The position numbers were made by a program, and so were the translations under genes. Shown here piece after piece: positions 46,767 through 58,469 of a stretch of DNA of 64,000 nt. The stretch is from Morinoia aosen (lineage: Eukaryota; Arthropoda; Malacostraca; Amphipoda; Talitridae): NCBI GenBank assembly GCA_030386875.1, contig CM059567.1:51444020-51508019 (forward strand), written 5' to 3'. How positions within the stretch are numbered: the stretch's first letter is position 1; the number at the start of each line of letters is the position of its first letter. The notes under the pieces were generated by a model. That model worked only from the letters and a program-made list of their open reading frames with translations, was not told the DNA's origin and ran no database searches.

Positions 46767-49700
46767 GGTTCAGATACAAAACGTTGATTACTCATGTTAT
46801 GGCGCATCAAAGTACAAAAAACTGAGATTACGAAGCACAAAACTACGAAGCTGGACGTGAGAGAGGACAGGAGCGTGGCGGCATCGTATGCAGACGCTTG
46901 GATTTTTCTGCAGTGCTCAAGTGCCACGAGACGGATTTCTCAATTTCTTCTAAAAATTGAATGAATTGTCGACGCTAAGCAGAATTAACTGTGTTCAATC
47001 TCTAACAACACATGAACGCTACGTACGACAGGAACACAACAAAGGGCTTGAAAAGATTACATGCAGTTCAAACACATAACTCGAAGTTATGTTGTTACTC
47101 AACAATGAAATTTTCATCTCGTACGTTACATATGTTAATAATTTGCTAGATTTCTAAGTCGCTCTTTTAATTAATTGTTGAGCATGAGCCTGAATTGTAT
47201 AATCAAAGGGAAGCTAAATTGCTCGATTTTGACGCCGGTAAGGGCTTCCCGTAAATAATTTTTTTTTAATTCAGCTAGAATGACTCCACCTTTTCCACTT
47301 TCACTATCACAAAATTACCCGACGATGTTACTCAAAAAAATGATACCGAAATAAAAATAGAATAGCCATGGCAAGTTTTGAGCATTTTGGCTGGGAAGTG
47401 CAAAATTCTGAGTATTTTGGGTGCGAAGTGCAAAATTCTGAACTCGTAAGCGAGCCAAACGCTCGCTAAAACGAAACGCCCACCGAAAGTAGATGGTCTG
47501 CAATGCACTCTAAAAGGTTCTGTAAACGCGAGGCCAAAATTTTACCGAGCATTTCCACCGACCCCAAAGCGGCAACAATTGAGTAACACTCAAACTTTAA
47601 AACATGAAGTTGCTGCAAATGTAAATTTTAAAATGCGTGTGAGGAACCTCAGGTAACTCTGGGATTGTTGAAGCATGGGAACCACATTTAAATTTCAAAA
47701 AATTCGTATTAGTAAACAATTTTCACAACTATCATTGAGTACCCGTAACTTTTAGTCGTGTGTTTCAAATGCGTGTAATGTTGGTGAAATCGTTTGTTAA
47801 GTTCCTGCATCGATATAAGTCCAATAGGATTTGACCTAAAAATTTTAAAAAGTTAGAAAAATTGTTTGAAATCACGAGCTCAAAAATAAAAATAGTGAAA
47901 TAAATTCACTGAAATCGCAAGGGCTTAAGTTTACTACAAATTTGGTGTACTTTATAACTGGTTTGTTCATGCGCAAAGTTGAGAGAAACGATTTCTAGGA
48001 ATTTTATGCATTTATTCAATTTGAATGCTAACTAAAAACTGCGTAGCTGTGAAGTAACTCATATTAAATGGGGTAACATGATCTTCAACTACACATGGTC
48101 TGCGTCTGAGCAAAGTATGAGTGAATTGAGTAATCAACTGTGATATTAACCTAAGTTTATTTAGAAGCTTGTTAGCCTGCTCGAAAACATTTTTGCTACC
48201 TCAAGTTCAGAGAAACAGAGTTACGAGGCTGCTCTGTTCTTCGTCGATATTATCGATATCGAGTCAACTAACACTGCTCGATTCGTTGCCTATAAGAGGC
48301 CAAGTAAAAAATTTAAATGTTTTAGTGTAATGGGTTATTTTAGAGGGCTATATTTTAATTTGATTGTAATGTCAACTCCAGTTCTTGAACTATGATACTG
48401 GCGAGCCGCCATACTGTGTGAATGTTTAGGTTATTCGTGATCATATGAGTTTGCATTCTACCTTTGAAACTTCTGTTCTGCTAATGCATGGGTCGTTTTA
48501 ATGGCAGCTTGAGCATGCTTGCTCATGAACAATACATTGAAGGAATTTGAAACCATTGGGCAAAAAGTAAGACTGTAATCCAGGGCACGTAAAATCTACG
48601 TGTCACGGAAAATCTTCCCGAAAACACAATCAAGCCGTGATTTGAAATGCAATCATTTAAAGCGTTCAAATCATGACTGGGATGTCATGAGATGATTTCA
48701 TTTTGAATAATATTTTCCAACAACCACAACGGCACGCGTCCTCCAGCGATCACATGAACGTGACCTGCTCTGACCGCGCTCGGCGTGGTGATAAAACCGA
48801 TGCCGTTTTTTCTCGGTCGCTGCATGCGAGAGCGCGTAAGCCGAGCCAGTGCCAGCTTTTCGCGAGGGGAGATTGACCAGAAAAAAATGATATGAAGTTC
48901 TGGTAGACTTTCCTCGAGGAAGTATGAGTCTGTGTGATACTGGATACGCTAAGAAAGACATAAGCTGTTATTCTATGCCTATTGCTTTTTAGTGTAAGCG
49001 CAGCTATATCAACTCTATGGTCAACAGGATTTGATGTTGATGTATTTATCTAAATACTATGATAAAGTCTGTTACTGGCTGGCTAGCTCGCCTAGTCAGT
49101 TTGTCCCAACTCCTTCCCTGTGAACGGAACAGTACTTAATGATGGTAAATTTAGTTTTTGAGTTGATACTCGCCTTTGCTATTTGAAATTCATCCCGACA
49201 CGAAAATAGAGCACCTGAGGGAAGAAAGTAGATGTTCTCAAAATTTCATTCAAGAAGAAAAAGTTGCGGCACTAAGTTAAGCATAACTCCGTCATTTTGA
49301 CAGCATTTGTTAAAAAAGGTGACACTAAACCCTCTTGAAGTGTATGAGAGGTGCTAGCCCAATTTGTGCTGTTCCTTGCCCCAACTGCAAGGTAACACTG
49401 TCATGTGGGCATCTACACACCTCTTCTGTGTTTAGTGAGGAACGTTTGTAAGAGAACACAAGCAGATTACGTAGGATGTGTTCCGCTTATATGATTCATG
49501 CGTGAAGAAGCATTGTGTTTCCTAAAAATAGATGAGCCGAGCTCCAATTCCTGGCTCATTAGCCCGTGTCCACAGCGATGTTAACACGATTTGGCGGGCC
49601 AGCAGCGAAATTGCTGGCGGAATTTGTTCATGCGGATATCCGTTTTCTTAAGAGCGATGCTGTTTTGGTTTAGCCCGTAAGAAAACACTTTCGGTTACGG

Positions 49701-50496
49701 TTCTCGAAATTTGTACTTGAACTTCATCCGAACATAAAAAAAGTATAATCAAAACTTCTCTTTCAGAAGCTGACAGACAGTTACATTCGCAACACTCACA
49801 CTATTTTCGAAGCAGCGGCATAGCATAATTACGCTCAGTAACAATACGGTATCTCAATTAAAATAAACTAAAGATACAGAATTTAATATAATTAAGTTGA
49901 TATTATCTGCTAGATTTAAATGCTTTCTCTGGTCCCTCAAAATATCTTTGCGGTATTCGTGTTGACAGCTGTCGTAAGTTCTGAAGTTCAGTTTTGGTGC
50001 GCAAATTTTTGGTGATTCAAGGAGCTACATCAAAGACGATTACCAGCGACTTACTCAACGATATGGAGAATAACCACAATGGCAACCATCACCAGAGAGG
50101 CAGTGCTGACTACCAATAAAGTTACACACAAAGCTCTGATTTTGTGAGTGGTGCATGCATTCATTTCCAAAAGCTAATTGCAGGGATGATTTTGTGAATA
50201 GTGTATTGTTTATTTCCAATGTTTTCAGGCAGCAGAAAAATGATAAGACCCACGTCTTTCATAGGCCCACACGGTGGTCGATGCCCATTTTTTCTTACTT
50301 CTGCTGAACTGCAAGACTCGGAAAAAGGTGCTCACACAGAGACCCTTACAGAAGCCACGCAGGTGCAGTGTGATTCGTATAATTGGCTCAGAATGAAAGG
50401 AACACAACCACAACTTCATCCTACAGAAGAGAAAAGGTTCTGGCCAAAGCGAGGCCATTGACTGTACTGTATATCAGGTTTATGTCTCCGTTACAG
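46767..50496. other. Non-coding, no gene recognised
   Basis: Includes a two-unit duplication near 47375-47440 (GAAGTGCAAAATTCTGA), dispersed repeat family 3 copy 2, and a CpG-rich patch at about 48720-48870 with a 50-codon plus frame and no family match. The segment just before 50497 (50229-50361) is open and flanked by splice-like signals but not recognised. Confidence 0.55.
48483..48590 (-). repeat. Dispersed repeat family 3, copy 2 (inverted)
   Basis: Reverse-complement match of 42785-42890, containing GGGTCGTTTTAATGGCAGC, GCATGCTTGCTCATGAACAA, and GTAAGACTGTAATCC. The two copies lie 5.6 kb apart in opposite orientation, bracketing both LINE copies and two hairpin elements. Confidence 0.6.
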
Positions 50497-50623
50497 CATT
50501 TGGCGACGCAGCAGCGCTGCCTGGAGACCTCGAGCAGCTATACGCAGCCTCAGCTTTAACAGCAGCGACCGCTGCAGCTGCACATCTCCGCGGGCCCTCG
50601 TTGCACCTCAGCGCCGGTAAAAT
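50497..50623 (+). other. Candidate plus-strand internal exon (Ala-rich)
   Basis: A GC-rich segment of 127 bp between acceptor CTCCGTTACAG and strong donor GTGAGT. Only one of the three plus frames is open through it: FGDAAALPGDLEQLYAAS followed by an alanine-rich run and HLRGPSLHLSAGK. It enters after one base and leaves with two. Its end phase fits the terminal exon candidate at 55123. The minus strand is also open here, which lowers certainty. The Ala-rich composition suits a transcription or RNA-binding factor linker, but I cannot name one. Confidence 0.35.
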
Positions 50624-53600
50624 GTGAGTAGGACAATCACAGAGGTGTAAATCAGGAGCTGTGTATGGCATCATCCGCATTTTCCAGTTATTTTTTGCTT
50701 GAGCTCCTTCCTTGGTATCCTGGATATGCAAGTCCAGCAGTGGCGATTGACGCCGGGTTGCGGCTGCACATCTGGAAGGAAGCGTGAAGTCACTGGATCT
50801 TTGAGCAGTGAATTTTAGGTCTGTAGGCTTTTGGAAGCTGCGGCAGCCTCTCCTTGCAAGTAAAGCACAGCACGGGAGAAGCATTTGATCTTCTAATGAA
50901 AATTGTAGATTCCCAGAGCAGCAAATTGTAAGTCAGAAGAAATTAAAGACACTCGGAGCACATAATCGTAAGTCGGTGGGACCTGCAGATGCCTGTATAG
51001 CAGCTAATCGTAACTAAGTGATAATTATTTATATAATTTAAGATTCCTATACACCTGCTAATCCAAATTCTATAAAAATTGAAGCGGCTTAGAACAATTG
51101 GTCGCAAGAAAACTAGGAGTTGCTAACGTGCAGAATATTTGGAACTTGCCCTTCAGAAATAAATGTTGGATGCGAAGGCCCGCCCACTAGCGTTGTTCGG
51201 GTGAAACTTGAAACCAAAGTGATCAGAAAACAGAGAGTCCATTTGGTCGACAAAATTAAGATATTTTCGATACCGTGCGAAGACTTTAACGATCATAAAA
51301 CAATTTTCAATTGCAGTCAAGCGATTTTCCACCATGTGAACAACGCCGATAGATTGGAGGGCGCCCTATCGAACTGCAGCTTTTATGGCTGAGGTAATCA
51401 CGACGAGGAAATTAGAGCTGAGCGGCTCTGCGCTTACAAGCACGCGATCAGGGGGATTTGCGAGGCGCGTTACCTGTGAAGGATTGTACTCGAGCGAGAA
51501 GACTTTACCGAGAGGTGGTGGTAGTCCATGAGCTCCATACCCAAGCCGTACATAATCTATGTCCAAAAGATTTAAAAACGAGCTCTAAATTGGTTAAGAT
51601 CTGCACTATCAACAGCTGACAACCAACAGGTAGGGAGGGAAATGGCTGATCTGAGTCAAGAAATTCAACTCGCCTTGCCGAATAATTCGCGTATGAAGGA
51701 GGTCTGTATCTTGCCTTTCCATGTCGACATTGTAACCTTAGTAATTCTATAATGTTAGGGACATGTTTGTTCAATCGAAGAAGGTTAAATTCTAATCGGA
51801 ATTGATCACCGCACATAACACAGAGTACCGCTGACAAATCGATCAAGCTAAGCAATAGCTATTCATGAAGTATTTACTAGGAACGTTGGTTTAGTGATGG
51901 CCATACTACAGAAAAAGATACTAACCTAAGCGAATAGAATTGATCGGTTTTGGTCTCTTTTGCCCTGAAGACTTCATTGGCTATGGCTACTGGTTGCGTC
52001 TACGCGACAGTATGACAGACAAGTGCTCACACTCACAAGCATTTCAGCCGATTTGGCTACGCCACGTGCCGTTTTTGTAGCCTAAATCCGGTAGTTCAAA
52101 CTGCGAATCGGGAAGGAACTTAAAATTCAAATACGGCAGGGGACCATGCAGAGGTCCTGCTAGAGGTGCTGTAACTTCTCCCTTAAAGATCATCTGCTCT
52201 GACGTGGAAATTAAGCCTCGATATATACGACCAAGAATACTAGTGGAAATATAGAACAACTAAAGAATTTTTATAGACTTGTAGTTGATCCAAGGCTCGC
52301 ATATGAATAGATAAAGTTAGGCTAATTTCAGATGGGCAATTTTTACGAGCGACAACTGGTTTTATACTTCAGCTGATCGGAAACTGTGAAAGGATTATGT
52401 AAAGTCAGGTCAAGTAAAAATATAGTTTATACCTTCGTCAGTGTTGCAGCTATGATTCAAAAGTTTAGTACTCGTGCTACAACAGTTTTCCCGTGCGCTA
52501 CATCAGTGTAGCAGCTGTACCAAATCAGTGTAGCAGCTGTGTAACATCAGTGTAGCAGCTGTGTAACATCAGTGTAGCAGCTGTGCTACATTAACGTAGT
52601 CCCTGTGCTACATCAGCGTAGTACCTGTAATACATCAGCGCAAAAAATACATTTCACCAATGCTCCCTCTACGGTACAATAATGTCCAGGGAAAGTTGTA
52701 CACGTATTCCCATTAAAAGCCACTAAATTTAAATGCGGGGTGCAAAGTCCGTGGATATTTTTTTACGAAAAACAAATCGAGTGAGTGAATAGGTGAAATA
52801 GATTTAAAAGTACTGCTAATAACGATACCTTTTTCATGCTCTGAGTCCAGGTATTTGGCACCATCTAATGCTATGTTTCTTATTGAACTTGATAATAACA
52901 CGTAATTCATACTCAAAATAAACATTACAGAGTAGCTAAAAAATTCATTTGATTCCTTTATTTGCGTGAGAGTATCGAGCAAACTTCGTTAGGGCATCTG
53001 CGTACTTCTATGCAAATTACCCCCTAACCCACGCCATGCCCTACCTTTGCGGTATGTCTCACTTCCTTTTAGAATTTGAGCAGCAAAGTGCAATGGAAAA
53101 GAATACATTTGCATGCGAGTCACGTCTCGACAATCTCCTGATGGCCTTGATTCAGCACTGGCTCCTGAAAGCCCTTCAGAATTCTAATACGAGGATTGCA
53201 ACCTAGAAAAGACGGACGAATGCGCATGAGTCTGGGGAATGTCAGGTCTGGAATAAGGTCTTGATGTGGTCTGCCTGGCGTTGGGGGGACACTTCTGAAG
53301 CTGCTCGCGGCAAGACTTAATTTCAACGTCTCAAGTAGTGAATAAATGCGCGGCGCTACAACGAATTAACGGAGGAAAACTTAAGTGCATTCTAGGATTC
53401 AATTTGAATAAAATGAACCCAAGAAAAGATTTTCAAATATCCCTCATAAAAGCAGAGAGAATCGATTACCGGAAATGAGTGGGGGTGAAAAACATGAAGA
53501 GTGCGACAGAAATAAACAGTAATGGTCTGGTCTCTCGAGATGATACATGTTACCAATCAGGCCTGAAGCTTAAACTATTTTTGAAGTCCTTTACGAAATG

Positions 53601-53720
53601 AAGTAAAGGTCGCGATTATGTCAAACGGGCTCATGTTGAGAAATGCAAGGGGACATTTCGGCCCCAGAAGACCTGAGTGAGCGCAGTGTAAAGGCGGACA
53701 AACTCAAGAGCGAGCCGCCC
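50624..53720. other. Non-coding or intron, no gene recognised
   Basis: AT-rich with the 22-bp repeat at 52480-52640. A Pro-rich minus frame at 53120-53326 lacks splice context or recognisable motif. Confidence 0.55.
52480..52640. repeat. 22-bp tandem repeat (GTGTAGCAGCTGTGTAACATCA type)
   Basis: About seven units centred on CATCAGTGTAGCAGCTGTG, decaying toward both ends. Confidence 0.85.
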
Positions 53721-53822
53721 AGTCTAACTTTTTCGCCGCCAGCTTGCATGTTTTTCGCCGCCCAAGTAATTAAATCGCTTGGGCGGCGAAAAACATGCAT
53801 GCTCCGGCAAAAAAGATAGACT
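53721..53822. mobile_element. Hairpin element, copy 4
   Basis: Same family: AGTCTAACTTTTTCGCCGCC at the left, CGGCAAAAAAGATAGACT at the right. The inverted repeat continues a few bases outward on both sides (AGCCGCCC and GGACGGCT), so the true terminal repeat may be longer than the core. The centre reads GCCCAAGTAATTAAATCGCT then TGGGCGGCGAAAAAC. Confidence 0.8.
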
Positions 53823-55122
53823 GGACGGCTACATCAGGGTGCGTGGTGAGGTAATTGGTAATCGAATTCGAAGGGAAAATATAACTAAAAATTACCGAGA
53901 ACTAAGTATTGTTATTAAAGTACAGTAAGTACAGTATTATTAAATTACCGGGAACTAAGTAACCGCCCACTCTTTGTCAGAAGCAGTAGTATTATCCTTT
54001 CAATATTATTTAACATGACAGTTGAGTTTATTTCTTTACTTTCACTTGCTTCATGTGGAATAATTATTTGCAAAATTCGGAGGGCGGGTTATGAAATTTT
54101 ACTGAGTCAAATGTTTCTTAATTTCGTTCCTAACCAACTACAGTCAACTGAACCTCAGAAGTTGTTCCGTGCGCTGTGTCTTTGTTAATTGCGTCTTCAC
54201 ATTATTCACCTAATATGTTTATTGTGCAAGTTTAGTACTCATGCGGGAGCTGCCATCATTCCAACATAGTTTAAAAAGTTGCTAATGGGTCGAAAATTCT
54301 GTGCGTATAAATATTCTGACGTGTTTTAAAAATTGCTTCCCTAACAGAACGGTCAGCAGCCTTGGACCAACTTGAACATCAACTAGTCAGCAGCAATTGC
54401 TCTTCTTGCATACATGGCTGTACAGCACCCAAAAGAATAGAGATCAACCAAATGTATCATTCCATCTTTAGATTTGACTTGCACCGATAAGAAGCCCGAG
54501 TTCACATATGACAACGCCACACAACGAAACGCGTTTGACTCTCAAACAGCTGCATGGACGAGTCATATTCCATGCAAGCGCGCTGAGATTCAAGACTCTT
54601 CCCTCACCTCCCTTCATCTCACAACACTGAGATTCCTCCGCATCAAGCCTTTCCGTCAGGACTGTCACTACCTTTATATGTTTTCAAGTAACTCGACACT
54701 GAGAAAGCTCTCACCCTTAAAGATTTGTCCTATGTGTAAACGAGAGGCTTCGTGGCACTGTTGTGAGCAATGTAACTGATCCGAATATTCAATGAAACTT
54801 ATGAGTTAAAAACAATCACCTTCCTTATTCGGATCGAGATAGGTTTGATGTTTGATAGTTGTCTTCTTTATACATTGAACGATTTTGAAAACAACAAATC
54901 TACCACAAATCATTGCAAGAACGTTTACATGGAGCTAACACAACCTCGGGGCTACGCTGCCTTACGTCCCCTTTCGCAAAAATTTTATTTTCTTATTAAA
55001 AAAGTTGGCAGAGTTGTTTGACATTGTAATCTTGAAAGTTTTCGCTGAAAAACAATCAGGGAGAGTGCTGGTAAGCCCCGCAAGGTCGGAGTAGAAGCTA
55101 CGGAAATTTTTTTGCGTTTCAG
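53823..55122. other. Non-coding, no gene recognised
   Basis: A plus frame at 54474-54779 ends with clustered cysteines (CPMCKREASWHCCEQCN) but has no upstream or family support. Otherwise AT-rich. Confidence 0.55.
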
Positions 55123-55192
55123 AAAAAGAAAAGTCGGACGACGCGCGCCTCCTTTCGCGGCCTACAGGGACCTGGATGTACCAGTTGATTAA
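55123..55192 (+). other. Candidate plus-strand terminal exon (basic C-terminus)
   Basis: It follows a good acceptor (a run of seven T, then GCGTTTCAG). After one base that completes the phase-2 codon of 50497-50623, 22 codons read KRKVGRRAPPFAAYRDLDV and end PVD before a TAA stop. An ATTAAA polyadenylation-type signal lies at about 55235. Together with the preceding candidate it would make the end of an unrecognised plus-strand gene. Both joins rest on splice signals and phase alone. Confidence 0.28.
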
Positions 55193-55559
55193 TATCCAAC
55201 GGCTCTACAGGTTGGAAAGCTTCTATTTAATTTCATTAAAATATCTCCCGCAGTCGGCCGTTCTTTTGAGCCTTGCTACAGAAACCAATCGCGGTAAAAA
55301 TATTTGAGAGCGAGGATTTAACCACAGGATGTCTTTTTGCAGCCTCAATACTGAGACTAGTTGATTAACAGAGACTAGTCGATAAGCAACGCTTCTTCGC
55401 GGTATTACTGGGTGTTTTTAGATGTTTGTGATGTAATAATTTACTTCACCCGCTGCTGTTGGTTTTCTTCTGGCATATTTTCCAAATACTATTTCATTTA
55501 TTACAATAGTGTGTCATCCCGAAGCACACTTTGTAGGTTTCAATCGTTTGAATCGTTTG

Positions 55560-56813
55560 CCAGTATACCCACCGTGCGCCAATATACCAACCGTGTGCCA
55601 GTATCCCCGTGTGCCAGTATACCCACCGTGTGCCAGTAACCCCGTGTGCCAGTATACCCACCGTGCGTCAGTATAGCCCCCGTGTGCCAGTATACCCACC
55701 GTGTGCCAGTATACCAACCGTGTGCCAGTATACCCACCGTGTGCCAGTAACCCCGTGTGCCAGTATACCCACCGTGTGCCAGTATACCCACCGTGTGCCA
55801 GTATACCCACCGTGTGCCGGTATACCCACCGTGTGCCAGTATACCCACCGTGTGCCAGGATACCCACCGTGTGCCAGTATACCCACCGTGTGCCAGTATA
55901 CCCACCGTGTGCCAGGATACCCACCGTGTGCCAGTATACCCACCGTGTGCCAGTATACCCACCGTGTGCCAGTATACCCACCGTGCGTCAGTATAGCCCC
56001 CGTGTGCCAGTATACCCACCGTGTGCCAGTATACCAACCGTGTGCCAGTATACCCACCGTGTGCCAGTAACCCCGTGTGCCAGTATACCCACCGTGTGCC
56101 AGTATACCCACCGTGTGCCAGTATACCCACCGTGTGCCAGGATACCCACCGTGCGCCAGTATACCCACCGTGTGCCAGTATACCCACCGTGTGCCAGTAT
56201 ACCCACCGTGTGCCGGTATACCCACCGTGTGCCAGTATACCCACCGTGTGCCAGGATACCCACCGTGCGCCAGTATACCCACCGTGTGCCAGTATACCCA
56301 CCGTGTGCCAGTATACCCACCGTGTGCCAGGATACCCACCGTGTGCCAGGATACCCACCGTGCGCCAGTATACCCACCGTGTGCCAGTATACCCACCGTG
56401 TGCCAGTATACCCACCGTGCGACAGTATACCCCCCGTGTGCCAGTATACCCACCGTGTGCCGGTATACCCACCGTGTGCCAGTATACCCCCCGTGCGCCA
56501 GTATACCCACCGTGTGCCAGTATACCCACCGTGCGCCAGTATACCCCCCGTGCGCCAGTATACCCACCGTGTGCCAGTATACCCGCCGTGCGCCAGTATA
56601 CCCACCGTGTGCCAGTATACCCACCGTGTGCCAGTATACCCACCGTGTGCCGGTATACCCACCGTGTGCCAGTATACCCACCGTGTGCCAGGATACCCAC
56701 CGTGCGCCAGTATACCCACCGTGTGCCAGTATACCCACCGTGCGCCAGTATACCCCCCGTGTGCCAGTATACCCACAGTGTGCCGGTATACCCACCGTGT
56801 GCCAGTATACCCA
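55560..56813. repeat. Minisatellite, 19-bp unit, about 65 copies
   Basis: Tandem array of CCAGTATACCCACCGTGTG with few variants (GTGCGCC, GGATACC, CCCCCCG, and two short AACCCCGTG units). Because 19 is not a multiple of three and the unit lacks stops on both strands, long open frames arise in several frames on both strands. They are products of the repeat, not genes. A block around 55651-55760 recurs exactly 320 bp later (55971-56080), showing higher-order duplication. Confidence 0.97.
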
Positions 56814-58197
56814 ATGAAGAAGCAATACACAGGCTGAAGCCAGTATAGGATCATCCTGTTTTCTCTGACGGCCAAGAAACGGAAAACTGCAAAGCTGAGC
56901 ATGTGGCGGTGACCTCATGCGGCTATGCGGCGGTGACCTCAGGCGGCCATGTGACGGTCACATCATGAGATCTGCCACCAATATCGGGAGGCTCAGCAAA
57001 TTGAAGCTTCAGGCCGCGGTGGCCGGCAGGTCGCCGGAGGTCGCAGGAGTGCTGCGGTTAAGCGGTGCCGGGTGACACCGGTGCTATAATTCCCATGGCA
57101 GATCAAGCACAATGATAATAGAAAAGCAGAAAGCACCTCCCTATAATGAGTTGTATGATGAATAGAAAATACTTTCCGAGATGAAAGTATAATGATGATA
57201 GAAATCCATTCGCCCAAAAAATTGTGGGGGGAAAGAGTAAGATGATTCAGAACAAATATTATACTCTCGAGCTTCAGTGAGATGACAAAGACAATCTTAT
57301 ACAGACGCTGTGAGACAAAGAGCTAAAGATCAGTCGGTCCCTGTGGAGCAATACGCGTCACATTTGAACTACTAGTTTCACGATATCTGCACATAGTCTG
57401 CAGTGAGGCGAGCTGGGCAAAACATCGGAGCGGCAATGAGGTGATGCATGCAAATAATTGAGTCGAAATGAAGGAGCTGAGTCAGTGATGGTGGGTCCAT
57501 GAATCAGACCAAGGATTACTTAACACATACGTAGAAAAGATGAATTTGTCATGGAAACTATGAACAGTAAGATGTTAACAGGTAAACGTCGAACGATCTT
57601 GTGGCCATATAAAGATATAATTACGTGGATAATACCTGTGTGTAGTGAAATGATATATCTCCTTCCATGCATGAATCTTCTAGACGATTTCTTGTTTACC
57701 CGATTCATCATATTTATTTTTAGAAAACCGTCAGACACTGACCCCTTGATGAGGAAAATTTCTATTTCCAGACACTGAGCTCATGTTGGAGAAAATTTTT
57801 ATGTTAATTAGTTTTGTTTAACAATTGACTTGAAGTAAAATCTCAAAACAAAAGAGGAACTTGAACAACACAGGAGCCTTGACCTTCTCAAGAAAAGAAA
57901 ATCAATGACTTACACCAAATGTGTGATTAGTTTTTTCTATACAAATACATTCAGCATCAAGTTCTACCACACCTTTAACGGAAAGCACATTCCACGCACC
58001 AATTCGACAAACTGAATGCAATTCCCGTACATGTAAATTCAAATTACTATGAATTCTGTAATACAACCCTTCATTTAATGGTTCCTTCATACTCAAGACA
58101 ACTGTAAAAATTCGCCAAAGACCACTTCGCTCCACAACTCTGGCTGGCCGAAGCAAGAACGTAATCGTCTGCTGCAAGTCAGGGAGTGAGCCTGGAG
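56814..58197. other. Non-coding, no gene recognised
   Basis: A GC-rich patch with a GCGGTGACCTCA/GCGGCCATG duplication lies at about 56905-56960. No gene, RNA or element recognised. Confidence 0.6.
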
Positions 58198-58469
58198 CAC
58201 GGTGGAGGAAACAAGGTAGGGTAATTTCTATGGGAGTAAATACACTTCCTCTTTTTCGGCTAGCCAATAGAACGGCTTTATTTCAAACAAACTGTATCAC
58301 GTCACCAAAACGCCATGTCGTTAGGCCAATAGTGGTGCCAGATTTGGGGGTAGCAGTGCTGCCAGATGCAATATGAGCGCTGCTATTGGTTCGTTACCGT
58401 GACGTCAGCAAAACCACACCGTCAACGAAAAAAAGACTGGTTTGAACCTACCTTGTTTCCTCTACCGTG
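58198..58469 (-). mobile_element. MITE family 1, copy 2 (272 bp, inverted relative to copy 1)
   Basis: This copy has the same terminal repeats and interior as copy 1 when read on the minus strand. It is flanked by a perfect 8-bp target duplication GCCTGGAG at 58190-58197 and 58470-58477. One TGACGTCA (about 58400) and the CCAAT boxes are kept. The other CRE-type site is altered. The two copies match along their full length with scattered differences. The perfect duplication and intact ends confirm a transposed unit rather than a segmental duplication. Confidence 0.88.

Noticed and set aside
53120-53326. Proline-rich minus-strand frame as a brp N-terminal exon
   Set aside because: No similarity to the known Brp N-terminus and no convincing splice signals.
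54474-54779. Possible zinc-binding protein (clustered Cys near the C-terminus)
   Set aside because: The cysteine pattern is incomplete for a known finger, the rest has no family resemblance, and no splice or promoter context supports it.
55560-56813. CRISPR-like repeat array
   Set aside because: The units are directly adjacent with no spacers, and the context is eukaryotic.
55560-56918. Open frames of up to 424 codons on both strands in the 19-bp array
   Set aside because: They arise because the repeat unit lacks stops in most frames. The repeated peptides are pure translations of the minisatellite.
57902-58267. Minus-strand frame with an IGAWNVLS-like stretch resembling a LINE endonuclease start
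   Set aside because: Only a few residues agree, there are no catalytic motifs after it, and the frame's first part is MITE copy 2.
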